NCBI GenBank assembly: GCA_026122225.1
Contig: JANEZZ010001905.1
Location: 434,001-498,000 of the forward strand
DNA length: 64,000 nucleotides
Origin: Heloderma charlesbogerti
Lineage: Eukaryota; Chordata; Lepidosauria; Squamata; Helodermatidae
Direction of reading: 5' to 3'
Shown here: in pieces, positions 32,648 to 43,985 of the stretch
How positions within the stretch are numbered: position 1 is the first letter of the stretch
How the letters are laid out: each line of letters opens with the position of its first letter
Translations under genes and position numbers: made by a program
The notes under the pieces: model-generated
Databases searched by the model: none
What the model saw: only the letters and a program-made list of their open reading frames with translations
What the model was told of the DNA's origin: nothing

Positions 32648-35305
32648 GTGCATAAGAACATCAGAAGAGCCCTACTGGATCAGACCCAGGGGCCATCCAG
32701 TCCAGCATTCTGTTCACACAGTGGCCAACCAGCTGTCGACCAGGATCTCACAAGCAGGGCATGAGCGCAAATGCACCCTCCCACCCACGTTCCCCAGCAA
32801 CTGGTATACAGAGGCATATCGCCTCAGGTACTGGAGGGAGCACACAGCCATCAGGACTAGTAGCCATTGATAGCCTTTTCCTCCAGGAATTTTTCCAACC
32901 CCCTTTTAAAGCCATCCAAGCTGGCGGCCATCACTACATCCTGTGGCAGTGAATTCCATAGTTTAACTATGCACTGTGTGAAGAAGTCCTTCCTTTGATC
33001 TGTCCTGAATCTCCCACCAATCAGTTTTATGGGATGACCCCATTGGGTTCTAGTATTTTGAGAGAGGGAGAAAAATGTCTCCCTATCCACATTCTTCAGA
33101 CCAGGCATAATTTTGTAGAACTTTATCATGTCTCCCCTTACCCTCCTTTTTTCCAAGCTAAACAGTCCCAGCTGTTGTAACCTTCTGTCTTAGGAGAGAT
33201 GCTCCAGCCCCTTGATCATTTCAGTTGCCCTTTTCTGCAGTTTTTCCAGCTCTACACAATATCTTTTTTTAGGTGTGGTGACCAGAACTGTCCACAGTAT
33301 TCCAAGTGTGGTCACACCATAGATTTGTATAGGGGCAGTTTGATGGCAGTTTTATTATCAATTCCTTTTCTAATTATGCCTAACATGGAATTTGCCTTTT
33401 TTTTAATTTACAGCAGCCACACACTGGGTTGACATCTTCCATGAGCTGTCCACCACAAACCCACAATCTCTTTCCTTGTTGGTCACCACTAGTTCAGATC
33501 CCATCAGGCTATACTTGAAGTTGGGATTTTTTGCCCCAGTGTGCATCACCTTACCCTTTTACATTGAACCACACTTGCCATTTGGATGCCCATTCTCCCA
33601 GTTTGGAGAGATCCTTTTGGAGTGCTTCACAATCCCTTTTTGTTTAAACTGTCCTAAATAATTTGTTGTCGTTGGCAAACTTGGCCACTTCACTGCTCAC
33701 TCCTAATTCCAGATCATTTATGAACAGGCTGAAAAGCACTGGTCCTAATAGAGATCCCTGTGGGACCCCACTATTCATATCCCTCCACTGGGAGAATTTA
33801 TCATTTATTCCTACTCTCTGCCTTCTGTTCTTTAATCAGTTACTGATCCATAAGAGGACCTGTTCTCTTATTCCATGCCTGCTAAGTTTGCTCAGGAGTC
33901 TTTGGTGAAGGACTTTGTCAAAAGTCTTTTGGAAGTCCAAGTAAATAATGTCTACCGGATCACCCCTGTCTACATGTTTATTGACACTCTCAAAGAACTC
34001 TAAAAGGTTAGTGAAACAGGACTTACCTTTGCAGAAGCAGTGTTGATTCTTTTTCAGGGCTTGTCTTTCTATATGCTCACTAATGTTATCTTTAGTAATG
34101 CCTTCAACCAATTTACCTGGAACAGAGGTTAAGCTAACTGGCCTGTAATTTTCTGGATTCCCCCTGGATCCTTTTTTGAAAACTGGTGTTACACTGGCCA
34201 TCCTCCGGTCCTCTGGAATAGCAGTTGACCTTAGGGACATGTTGCATATTTTGGTTAGAAGATCAGCAATTCCATATCTGAGTTCTTTGAAAGCTCTAGG
34301 ATGGATACTATCTGGGCCCGGTAATTTATTTGCTTTCAATTTATCAGTAAGGATGAGAACTTAATCTTTTGTCACACTATTCGCCTCACTTCCTCAGACT
34401 CCCTTCTTGAAAGCATCTGTTCAGGCACAGGTATCTGTCCTATATCTTCTGCAGTGAAGACGGGTGAAAAGAATTCATTCAGCTTCTCTGCAATCTCCTT
34501 GTCCTCCTTCAGTACTGCTTTAACTCCATTGTCATCCAGTGGTCCAACTGCCTCCCTAGCTGTTTTTCTGCTTCTGATATATTTAAAGAATGCTTTACTG
34601 TTGGCCTTGATGTTGTTAGCGATATGCCCTTCAAAATGCTTTTTTGCATCTCTCATTGTCTGCTTGCATCGCCTTTGTGCAAGCTTGTGCTGCCTTTTGT
34701 TTTCCTCACTTGGGCAAGACTTCCATTTTCTGCAAGAAGCTCTCTTTTCTTTAATAGCTCCCTTGGCACTGCTCATTAACCATACCGGCAACCTCTTGGA
34801 CTTGGTGCTACCTTTCCTAACCTGTGGTATACATTTTAGCTGGGCTTCTATTACTGTGGTTTTGAATAACCTCCAAGCATTTTGAAGGGATTTAATCCTC
34901 TTGACTCTCCCTTTTAACTTCCTTTTCACCAGTTCTCTTGTTTTAGAGAAGTTTCCTCTTTTGAAGTCGAATGTGACTGTGTTGGACTTCCTGGGCAATT
35001 TTCCACTTTAATATATATTACGTCTGATAGCACTGTGATCACTGTTTCCAACTGGTTCAACAACATCTACATCTCATACTAGGCCTGAGCAACACCACTT
35101 AGGATTAAATCCAAGGTCGCCTCCCCTCTGGTCCGTTCCATGACCAACTGTTCTAGGGCACAATCGTTTAAGGCATTGAGAAGTTTAACTTCTTTGCCTT
35201 GGCTGGAGCATGCATTTTTCCAATCAATGTGGGGGTGGTTGAAGTTGCCCATTACTACAACATGTCCTTATTTGGAGGCCTCCTTGATTTTGTTTTCCAA
35301 CTCAA
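32648..35305 (-). mobile_element. CR1-clade LINE (family B), long degenerate copy
   Basis: On the minus strand: the end of the endonuclease (near 35200, 'MGNFNHPHIDWKNACSS'), the linker (34372-34998), the RT domain (33836-34339) and the C-terminal tail (32857-33156: 'MEKRRVRGDMIKFYKIMPGL', 'WNSLPQDVVMAASLDGFKRG'). The 3' UTR runs to 32648 and is shared with fragments at 24.4 and 37.5 kb. It is distinct in sequence from family A at 55-64 kb. The copy is 5'-truncated inside the endonuclease. Confidence 0.88.
33157..34998 (-). pseudogene. CR1 family-B reverse transcriptase, broken frame
   Basis: Open segments at 34372-34998 (208 codons, basic linker before RT) and 33836-34339 (167 codons) carry RT hallmarks 'ENYRPVSLTSVPGKL' and 'YLDFQKTFDKVLHQRLLSKL'. 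The first catalytic Asp region is recognisable. Later RT motifs lie in a more damaged part, about 33160-33830, where no long frame remains. Frames are broken by stops at about 34340-34370 and 33835. No functional product is expected. Confidence 0.82.
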
Positions 35306-36559
35306 GGTCACTCTGAACACGTACATTCCCAATGCAGCAGCGGTGGTAAACTGCACAGAAGTGGAGTAGTTTACTGCTGGAATGAACATGACAGCAAACT
35401 GCTGCCTTTGGAAGTGTCGGTGCAAGCAGAGAACTGTTAAGTAATTCATCACCGCCACACCACAGTGGAAATGTGGCTTTGTGTTCCGGAGCGTGCTGGT
35501 GTCAGGGATGTGATGGGTCCCTCTCCTTGTTCTGCTGGGCTGGCTTAAGCCTCAGAGAACAGGAAAAGTAGGGAAGTGTGGACTTTCCACCGATTCTTTA
35601 ATTGCATAAGTGCAACACATCACAGAAGAACACATGAGAGTGGCAACAGCATCACAGTTTTTATTGAAAATATCACCTCCATCTCTAATGTATTGAATAA
35701 TTTAGGGGGAAATCATACCTATAATTTTATTCCCTTTTGTTAATATTATCTGTGTGGGGGTTGTTGTTGTTGTTGCCTGAATAATATATAAACAACTTTG
35801 GCTCAATTATTTTAAAAAAGAAAATACATTTTGCTTTCATACCTTTTCTGTTTGCCATGCAGCTGGAGCAGCAAGAATGGGGCTGCAGCGAGACTGAACG
35901 CTGAGTCTCCCTGACAGCTTGTTATTAGGTGAGACCTCAGACGCCTAGCTGTTCTTCTTACCCGCTTCCAGCCTTTAACAGCGGTGTGGCAGACAGAAAT
36001 CCAAGAGGTGCATTTTCCTTCAGTAAACAGATGAAGCAATGGGAGAACACGCTATGTGTTGGATTTCTGCCTGCCATGTAGCTCTTCAAGGCAAAGGAGC
36101 CCTGCCCAGCACAGGTGGCTCTGCACTTTGCTGCAGTTCGCATTGCAATTGATTCATTGCCTCTCTTCTAGAGCTGCCCCAGGCCTGGCCCCACAGATCT
36201 TGCTGCCTCAAGCATGGCGGTGCTGCTGCCACCCCCCTCCCCATAGGTCACGCTGGAGAATACTGCTAGCTGCTCTCTCGCTGCGGTAAATGCCACAGCA
36301 GCAGAGCAGCTGGCTCTCCGGAGGCCCCGCTGGAGGAAGGTAGGGCGCAGCAGGCCCACTGGACACGGGCAGAGCAGCACTATTGCACTCTTCCTGCCCG
36401 CTGCGCAATGGGGGTGCATGCATCTGCGTAACCATGCCCTGTCAAGTAGCCAGAATCCTTTCCCCCCTTTTTTTAGCCAAAAGGGAGTGAGGTTTTCCTG
36501 CCTACCTGCCCCTTGTCCTGCAAAGCAATTGTCCGAGTGACTGTGTAGGGAAAGCTTGA
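35306..36559. other. Gene-free stretch
   Basis: No exon recognised. 36165-36260 resembles the segment at 31830-31880 ('ttgctgcct' with surrounding G/C-rich text), possibly an unnamed repeat. Confidence 0.35.
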
Positions 36560-36793
36560 AGCTGCAATTCTATGGTGTTGAGTGGGGTATGGTTACCCTT
36601 GAAAGACCAGGTCCACAGCCTGGGGGTCATTTTGGACTCCCAGCTGTCCATGGAGGCTCAGGTGTCAGCTGTGAGCCGGACAGCGCTGTTCCAACTCCAT
36701 CTGATACGGCGGCTGCGCCCCTTCCTTCCCGACCATCTGCTCCCATCGGTAGTACATGCCCTGGTCTCCTCTTGTCTAGACTACTGTAATGGG
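36560..36793 (+). mobile_element. L2-clade LINE fragment (thumb / C-terminal region)
   Basis: The translation 'HSLGVILDSQLSMEAQVSAV' and 'LVSSCLDYCNG' aligns with '[20 protein letters not shown]' and 'LITSRLDYCNA' of the full-length L2. The DNA differs strongly, so it belongs to another L2 subfamily. It stops abruptly at 36793. Confidence 0.82.
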
Positions 36794-37367
36794 AAATCAG
36801 CATAGCTTGATTGACAACCCCCAGGGACTCAATAGACCCTGACAGATCACACGCCATATCTTCAACCTGACCACCACCACCACCAAGGGCAGATGTGGCA
36901 ATAAGCCCAAACAGAAGCCCAGGCTAGAAGGTGCCACGCACTGTGCATCTGGCAGCATGAGGCCTTCCATCCCCGAGCAACGCTCGGGAGGCTGGAACAA
37001 GAACTGGAATGGAGTCCAGGCCAAGGCCCCTCCTGATGTTCCAGGAAGACAGGCAGGAGGGCCATCTGTGACACAGAACACTTGCTGGTGCAACGCCTCC
37101 GTTTGCCCTGCTCCTTATGTCTGACCGCTTGGCTCATCCGCTGCTTCAGCACATCTTGCTGTGGGCTGGTTCTTGCCCTGCTGGACAGCTCCCCACACTC
37201 CTTGATACCCTGGGGAAATTAGCCACACCTCTCTGGAGCAGTGGAAAGCGACAGGCAGCCGAGAGAATGCACGAGAAACAACGCAGGGGGAACTTTGCCT
37301 TTGGTCAGCAACTGGGTTTGGTAGAGACCAAGCCGCACTCCACACCTCATTTTAAGATAGCATGTGA
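36794..37367. other. Gene-free stretch
   Basis: Nothing recognised apart from a short CCA triplet run at 36870-36882. Confidence 0.4.
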
Positions 37368-37481
37368 GGAACAGCGGCAGCTCTGTGGCAGGGAGCATAC
37401 TTTGCATGCAAAAGTCCCAGGTTCAATCCCTGACATTTCCAGGTAGGGAAATACCCCCTTCCGAGACCCTGGAGAGCGGCT
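37368..37481 (+). mobile_element. tRNA-headed SINE, head and part of body
   Basis: 'tttgcatgcaaaagtcccag' and the B box 'ggttcaatccctgac' are well preserved. The copy ends at 'ctggagagcggct' and is followed at once by CR1 family-B sequence, the same SINE-to-CR1-B order as at 32.45-32.65 kb. Confidence 0.72.
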
Positions 37482-37748
37482 AAGAACATAAGAAGAGCCC
37501 TGAAGCTGGAACAGACCAAATGCCCAAGCAGCATCGTCTTCCCCACAGTGACTAACCAGATACCTCTGGGAAGCCCACAAGCAGGACCTGAGTGCAACAG
37601 CCCCCTCCTGCTCATGCTTCCCAGCAACCGGTATTAAGAGGCGTCCTGCCTCTGATACTGGAGGTAGTGTAGAGCCATCAGGATGAGGAGCCATTCATGG
37701 CCTTCTTCTCCATGTATTTGCCTAGTCCCTTTTTGAAGCTGTACAAGT
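37482..37748 (-). mobile_element. CR1 LINE 3' end (family B), part 1
   Basis: The plus strand 'aagaacataagaagagccct', then 'ccagcaaccggtatt', then 'tagtccctttttgaagctgt', is the complement of the family-B 3' end seen at 32648-32910. It resumes at about 38145 after an intervening insertion. Confidence 0.8.
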
Positions 37749-38140
37749 AGGGAAGTATGGGTTGTGTACAATCTGTTCCATCTGTATTTCATGGATTGTC
37801 AGGCACCTTTCAGTCCGCTGTCCTCCTATCGAAGGAATTGGATTTTTTTTTGTTTCCAAATCTGCACAAATGCGCATTTGCACAAATTCTCACATGCAAA
37901 AATGCACAAATTCCCCCCAAATGTGCATGTTCATGCTATAGTCTATGGGGAAAATGTGCATTTTGACCAGTTTTTTATTTTGCATATTTTTCTATGACAA
38001 AATTTGCACAACATTCAGGAAAGTTAGAAAACCGGTCTGCAAGTGCACAGATCTGCCCAACCGGAGAAAAACCGGTCTGCTGAGAATCCGCAGGTCAGAT
38101 TCATGAAAATCTGAACTCATCTAGTTCTGTTGTGGATTTC
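37749..38140. mobile_element. Unclassified insertion with TGCACAAAT-type repeats
   Basis: This about 390-base block splits a CR1 family-B 3' end. It is AT-rich and carries repeated words around 'tgcacaaat' and 'aaatgtgcat' (37860-37995) and two copies of 'aaaccggtctgc' (38029-38080). The make-up resembles non-autonomous hAT elements, but terminal repeats and an 8-bp target duplication could not be confirmed. Confidence 0.4.
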
Positions 38141-38144
38141 TCCA

Positions 38145-38240
38145 ACATCCATTGCTACGTCTTGTGGCAGTGAATTCCATGGTTTAAACCATGTGGGTGT
38201 GAAGGAGTTCTTCCTTTGATCTGTCCTGAATATTCAGCTT
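38145..38240 (-). mobile_element. CR1 LINE 3' end (family B), part 2
   Basis: 'cttgtggcagtgaattccat' and 'cttcctttgatctgtcctga' continue the family-B C-terminal tail where part 1 stopped (compare 32938-33010). Confidence 0.75.
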
Positions 38241-38245
38241 TCTGG

Positions 38246-38382
38246 GGTGACATATTGGACTGCAACTTCCAGACATGTTGGACTGCAACTTCCATCATTC
38301 CCATCCAGCACACTGGCTGGGAATGATGGGAGTTGCAGTCCAACATGTCTGGAGAGCACCCACTTGGAGAAGGCTGCCATAG
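38246..38382. mobile_element. Palindromic MITE, family P (copy 7), best palindrome
   Basis: The left arm 'catgttggactgcaacttcc' and the right arm 'gagttgcagtccaacatgtc' are near-exact complements meeting at 'cactggctggg'. An extra partial left-arm repeat at 38250-38272 ('ttggactgcaacttcca') suggests slippage. Confidence 0.7.
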
Positions 38383-38649
38383 CCACTCATCCATCATCAC
38401 CACCACACCTCCTCTCTCCCTCGTTATGGCTTGAAGGTAGGGCTGCAGCGTTCAATGGATTAATTCATTAGATTAATCACTTTTAAACCTTCTGATGCAT
38501 TATAAAGGTGCCCCATTAATAAAGAAGCATTAAAAATAGTATACGTTACAAAAACCATGGCTGGCAGCTTTCTTTGAAGAGGTCAGAGGCGGGCATCTCT
38601 CCACATAGGATTGGTTTGGGAAGTAAGAAGAACATTGGATGGGGTGGAG
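38383..38649. other. Gene-free stretch
   Basis: Nothing recognised. Confidence 0.4.
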
Positions 38650-38815
38650 CTTGGAAGCTGCCTTATACCAGTCAGCTTGGCCCACCTAGCTCCATATTGC
38701 CAGCACTTACTGGCAGCGGCTCCTCAGGGGCTGAGAGATGCCAGGGATTGAATTTTGAATGCAAACCATGTACTAGGCTCTTTTCTGAGGTTCACAGCTG
38801 AGCTATCTCCCCAAA
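38650..38815 (-). mobile_element. tRNA-headed squamate-type SINE
   Basis: The complement starts 'ggggagatagctcagctgtg', has the B box 'attcaatccctggcatctc', 'aggagccgctgccagtaag' and ends 'ctgactggtataaggcagc'. Head, body and tail are all present. Confidence 0.78.
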
Positions 38816-39551
38816 CAACAAAAATAGCTCCGCTTGTTTTCTGAGCCAATCCAACCTCTTTACCTTTCTCCCTTCCTTCTCGCTGCAGCCACTTATCCCC
38901 CGCTGCCTGAGCCAGGTAAATAAGTGGCATTTAAAGGAAGGTAAAGAGGCATCTCCTTCAAAACACATGCTCTGGTGGGGAGGGAACATCCATCCGGCCC
39001 CCACCCCCAGGCGACCTGAATTTTTCCTCTGCTCGTTTTCTCTCTGCTTCCCCATTTTTTTTCTCTTCTGCTTACACACCTTTAGGGGCGAGATTGTTTT
39101 CCCTTTGAAATATATTTTATACAGCCCCTAATGACTTTGGATGCTTTATTTAACAACAGTGCACATACATTTGCATTTTTATTTTCTGTTCCTTCACTTG
39201 TCCCATTCTTTTTGTTTCTTGTGTATTTTAGGTTGGGCAGAGAGGTGCTGCTGTGCACGGAACATAAACATCATTTCATGAAAATCAATTATATACAAGC
39301 TGAACTCCACAATACTGGAGAGTTCCAGGGGTGGGGTGGGGCGGGGTGGGGGTGTTGAAACCAGTCATCTTGACGTTGACTTTCAAAATGTTGATCTTGA
39401 GATGAGGATATTCACATGAAACTTGGCATTTGAGAATGAGGGGGGATTCCAGCACCCCACCCTCAAGAATGCACGACGTTTTGCCTGTGAAACTAGATGC
39501 AAGTTGGAAGGGAGCCTTACCTGCCATCTAGTGGATAGTTTGAGAATTGCT
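38816..39551. other. Gene-free stretch
   Basis: Nothing recognised except a short G-rich run at 39330-39352. Confidence 0.4.
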
Positions 39552-39560
39552 ACCAGATTG

Positions 39561-39776
39561 CGAAGAGAAAACTCCCTGGAAAAGACCCCGATGCTGGGAA
39601 GGACTGAAGGCAAAAGGAGAAGGGGACGGCAGAGGATGAGATGGCTAGATAGCATCACGGATGCAATGAATATGAACTTGAGCACGCGCCGGGAGAGAGC
39701 GGAGGACAGGAGGACCTGGCGTGCTGTGGTCCATGCGGTCACGAAGAGTCGGACACGACTGAACGACTGAACAACA
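39561..39776 (+). mobile_element. BovB LINE 3' end with target-site duplication
   Basis: The last 216 bases of BovB ('agagaaaactccctggaaaa', terminus 'cgactgaacgactgaacaac'). ACCAGATTG flanks it at 39552-39560 and 39777-39785, marking a complete, heavily 5'-truncated insertion. The frame to the C-terminal 'VTKSRTRLND' is open. Confidence 0.93.
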
Positions 39777-39785
39777 ACCAGATTG

Positions 39786-41325
39786 GTACCAGAGACTGGA
39801 CCCTCTGGACAACAGTCAGTAACCTAGTACCCCTCAATACAGTGTAAAAGCTGAAACAAGGAAAATAAATACCTGATGGAATCATGTGTGTGCTTCTGAA
39901 TACACCAGATATGTTTGTGGTGATCCCGGTAACAATGTGAAAACCCCATGCTGCTTGATTTGGCACTGGGTGCTACAGTGGAAAGATGCTATATATTTGC
40001 AGAGGGTGGTTTGGTTTGGTTTTTAATGAGTATTTTTATTAGTATTGCCCTAAAATCGGCTTTTGGAGGCTTTTAAAATATTGAGTCCCCATGTATGTGT
40101 GTGTGGGGGGGTGAATTTAGGATGGGGGAAGAAGCAGAGAAACCCCCCCCCCCAAAATGAGGCTCATTGTTGTAGCCATGAGGCCTGCAGTTTAGACCCA
40201 GTCACAAGATGGAAACTATAGACTGAATGCATCAGTCACTGGTAGGCACTGCAGGTATCAAATTGCACTTTGCATTCTAGGATAAAGAAGCAATGGCAGA
40301 CTCCCATTTCTGAAACCATAAAAGTCAGCTGTAACTCACACCTGACTCCTGCCTTGAGCAAAACACTCAGATTACTGGGCAGGCAAAGAGCAGGAATAAA
40401 GAGAAACATGACAGAATTTATATTAGCAAAGCCAATGATTAATTTTAGGTGCATTACATAAAAGGTTAACTAAATTTTGGATTTTGAGATAGGCTGGATG
40501 ATGAGCCTTCAAATGGGATGTCTGCCACTTACTACAGGAGAGTTGGCAGATCTGTATCCTTGCAAGATGCATATATGTCAAATCAGTCATTTGCCTGAGC
40601 ACTCAGCGGCCGGCCTGCTTATAGAATGCATGCAAATTGTAGTTATCAAATACCATACAGCAAGTCCTTCGGGCAGCTATTTCAGATAGTTTACCCTGAC
40701 ATGGCAGTAATGAAAAGCAAGCAAAATGTGTGTGCATGTGCATAAGGAGCAGAGGAAATGGTACGTGGTCTGACATCAACATGCTGAAATTTATTTTCAG
40801 AAGTAATCTGCTCTGAATCACATTTTTGGAGATGCTGCCATGCTAAGCAAAGGTTATCAATGAGACCCAATGATCCCCATTTGGAAAAGCCAGATCAACA
40901 TCCCTGCTTTCCTCTGCACTGGGCTGTATGTAATTGTGGTATGAGCTAATTTTGTGCTCACTCTACATGTTCCTCTTCATTGTATCTAACAGGTGCTAAT
41001 GAAAGGGAAAAACTGGAGGCTAAAATGTCAGGGTGCCTGGTATTGGATACCTAGGCACACTTACTTTAAGCAGCCTCAGCTTGGCCCTGATATTGTAGGC
41101 GAGGTTCCTTTGGGGACTGAGACAGAGTATCCACGTTCACTCAGATTTACTTGAATTCTGCAAATAAGGACCACAACAATGACATAAGCTAAATGCATTT
41201 ATTAAAGAGATAAAGTTTAACAAGCACAGAAACAGTCCACTCAGCTTCAAAGCAAAGATAAGGCATACGCATGCATCCTGCAACTGTGGGCCTACCACTC
41301 ACACTTGTGCATTACCAGTGAGGTT
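39786..41325. other. Gene-free stretch
   Basis: A C homopolymer lies at 40144-40153. No exon or repeat was securely recognised. Confidence 0.4.
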
Positions 41326-42745
41326 GTTGTTGTTGTTTATTCGGTCAGTTGCTTCCGACTCTTCGTGGCTTCATGGACCAGCCCACGCCAGAGCTTCCTG
41401 TCAGCCGTCGCCACCCCCAGCTCCCCCAAGGTCGAGCCCGTCACCTCCAGAATATCATCCATCCACCTTGCCCTTGGTTGGCCCCTATTCCTTTTGCCTT
41501 CCACTGTCCCTAGCATCAGCATCTTCTCCAGGGTATCCTGTCTTCTCATGATGTGGCCAAAGTACTTCAGTTTTGCCTTTAATATCATTCCCTCAAGTGA
41601 GCAGTCTGGTTTTATTTCCTGGAGTATGGACTGGTTTGATCTTCTTGCAGTCCAAGGCACTCTCACAATTTTCCTCCAGCACCACAGTTCAAAAGCATCT
41701 ATCTTCCTTCGCTCAGCCTTCCTTATGGTCCAGCTCTCGCAGCCATAGGTTACTACAGGGAATACCATTGCTTTAACTATGCGGACCTTTGTTGTCAGTG
41801 TGATGTCTCTGCTCTTAACTATTTTATCAAGATTTGTCATTGCTGTCCTCCCAAGAAGTAAACGTCTTCTGATTTCCTGGCTGCAGTCAGTGTCTACAGT
41901 AATCTTTGCACCTAGAAAGACAAAGTCTGTCACTGCCTCCACATTTTCTCCCTCTATTTGCCAGTTCTCAATCAAGCTGGTTGCCATAATCTTGTTTTTT
42001 TTGAGGTTGAACTGCAACCCAGCTTTTGCACTTTCTTCTTTGACCTTCGTCATAAAGTTCCTCAGCCCCTCCTCGCTTTCAGCCATCAAAGTGGTATCAT
42101 CTGCATATCTGAGATTGTTAATGTGTCTTCCAGCGATTTTAACTCCAGCCTTGGCTTGATCAAGCCCAGCACGTTGCATGATGTGTTCTGCGTACAGGTT
42201 GAATAGGTAAGGTGAGAGTATACAACCCTGCCGTACTCCTTTCCCCATCTTAAACCAGTCTGTTGTTCCGTGGTCTGTTCTTACCATTGCTACTTGGTCA
42301 TTATACAGATTCCTCAGGAGGCAGACAAGATGACTTGGTATCCCCATCCCACCAAGAACTTGCCACAATTTGTTATGATCCACACAGTCAAAGGCTTTAG
42401 AATAGTCAATAAAACAGAAATAGATGTTTTTCTGAAACTCCCTGGCTTTCTCCATTATCCAGCGGATATTGGCAATTTGGTCTCTAGTTCCTCTGCCTTT
42501 TCTAAACCCAGCTTGTACATCTGGCAATTCTCGTTCCATGAATTGCTGGAATCTACCTTGCAAGATCTTGAGCATTACCTTACTGGCATGTGAAATAAGT
42601 GTCACTATTCGATAGTTCGAACATTCTTTGGTGCTTCCCTTTTTTGGTATGGGGATATAGGTTGATTTTTTTCCATTTTGTTGGCCATTCTTGTGTTTTC
42701 CAAATTTGCTGGCATAGATCCTCCTTTTTCTGGCAAAGATTTGGA
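41326..42745 (-). mobile_element. RTE (BovB-like, family 2) LINE, 5'-truncated
   Basis: The minus-strand 3' end reads 'aaacaacaacaacaacc' after 'catgaagccacgaagag'. This differs from the BovB family at 16.5 kb in the last ~200 bases, but the protein is clearly related. It covers most of the RT and the C-terminal domain and shares its family with 8104-8618. No clear target duplication was found. Confidence 0.9.
41337..42605 (-). pseudogene. RTE family-2 reverse transcriptase, 422-codon frame
   Basis: Carries 'GFRKGRGTRDQIANIRWIME', 'YFCFIDYSKAFDCVDHNKLW', 'KGVRQGCILSPYLFNLYAE' and an intact catalytic 'YADDTTLMAES', then the C-terminal 'GCESWTIRKAERRKI' and 'ATKSRKQLTE'. The frame remains open upstream to about 42665. 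There an extra base in a T run on the plus strand (42666-42672) shifts it out of phase with the preceding 'TQEWPTKWKKINLY' segment. The endonuclease is missing through truncation, so no autonomous function is expected although the RT box is intact. Confidence 0.88.
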
Positions 42746-43488
42746 ACTTTCTTCACAATGCAGGACACGCCTATTGGAGGCCCTGTAACCAGGAGAAAGA
42801 CACCCCTCCCTCATTATGCAGGGACTTAAATGCTTTTCCAAACTTGGTGACTTCTTATTACATATTATAAAATATTTACATCTATTGGTCCATGTCACAT
42901 TACAGGTCATCCTATTCCCAGAAAATCCATCCTTTTGTCCCTCAAATCACCTCCCTCCTTGATGTAAGGTGTTGACTACAAAACAGGCCTAAGTTCTCCG
43001 TTTTTCCTCCCTTTATCTCCAGACAGGAGAATCCCAAACCAGAATGTGTTCTCATCCATGACCCCTTACTTTTTACCCAGTTTCCTTATAAGGAAGAGAC
43101 AGCTGATAACCTTCCAACTGACAAGACATCTCTTAACAGTTGATCTATGGCATCTAGCAGCTTCTAATACAATAAATCTTGTTCCCCTACTTGCTCCATT
43201 ACACATTAAAGCATTAACCCCCCCCCAGAAGCACCATCTCTTACCCCTTACACCCTAAACTCCCCAGACCCCGTATTGTACCCAAATGTATGTTGCAAGG
43301 CCCAAGAACAAATCCGTACAGTCTTGCCCCCCCTTGATACTCATAACACCACATGATGAAAGAAATATGGTTTGATGATGTATCAGTTAATCTTATTTTA
43401 TCAATACAATTTTCAGTATAGGTGCACATGGGTATGGACTACCCTGTTCCTGATATATTCCTCTATATATTCTGTTGGTTTTCTTTTA
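42746..43488. other. Gene-free stretch
   Basis: Nothing recognised. Confidence 0.4.
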
Positions 43489-43560
43489 ATTTATTTTTAT
43501 TTATTTATTTATTTCATTTCTATACCGCCCAATAGCCGAAGCTCTCTGCCGAAGCAAATA
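43489..43560 (-). mobile_element. L2 LINE 3' terminus, very short
   Basis: 'atttcatttctataccgccc' followed by 'aatagccgaagctctc' is the complement of the L2 3' end at 61497-61530, with an (ATTT)n tail at 43494-43514. Only the last ~70 bases of the element are present. A small duplication ('tagccgaagc') follows. Confidence 0.8.
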
Positions 43561-43934
43561 GCCGAAGCAAAATATTTTACTACAAATCTGGTGAAATGCC
43601 TTACTGGATAAACTAATGGTGCATTGCTACATATGAAATGTTTCTATCTATTTTGGCAATAATTGTTTTCTTAGTGCTTCTGAATCTAAATGTGCAAGCG
43701 TTTTTGAGTGTCCACCAATGTATACTAATTTGTTTGTGTGTATTTGCATGCTGTCAAGGTTCATACCTTGTCCCTACTCCCCTTAAGATAGTCCCCAAAT
43801 CTCTTTTTCATTTGAGGCATGCCTGTACATTGCTCAACTCTGAAATGTCATTCTTTCTTGGCTTGTACTGGATCAGCTTCTAGGCGGACATAAAAGGGGT
43901 CCCGATATCATGCTTGTGATAGGGAGAAGATCAC
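43561..43934. other. Gene-free stretch
   Basis: Nothing recognised. Confidence 0.4.
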
Positions 43935-43985
43935 GTAGAATCATAGAATAGTAGGGTTGGAAGGGTCATCGAGTCCAACCCCACA
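43935..43985 (-). mobile_element. CR1 LINE 3' terminus (family A), very short
   Basis: 'tagaatcatagaatagtagg' and 'gtcatcgagtccaacccc' are the complement of the CR1 terminus. Confidence 0.75.

Noticed and set aside
36572..36805. A small host exon
   Set aside because: The translation aligns with the L2 protein ('SLGVILDSQLSMEAQV').
11038..38815. tRNA genes at the SINE heads (for example 11038, 15331, 32453, 37368, 38650)
   Set aside because: A and B boxes are present but no complete cloverleaf or acceptor pairing; all are followed by the same SINE body.
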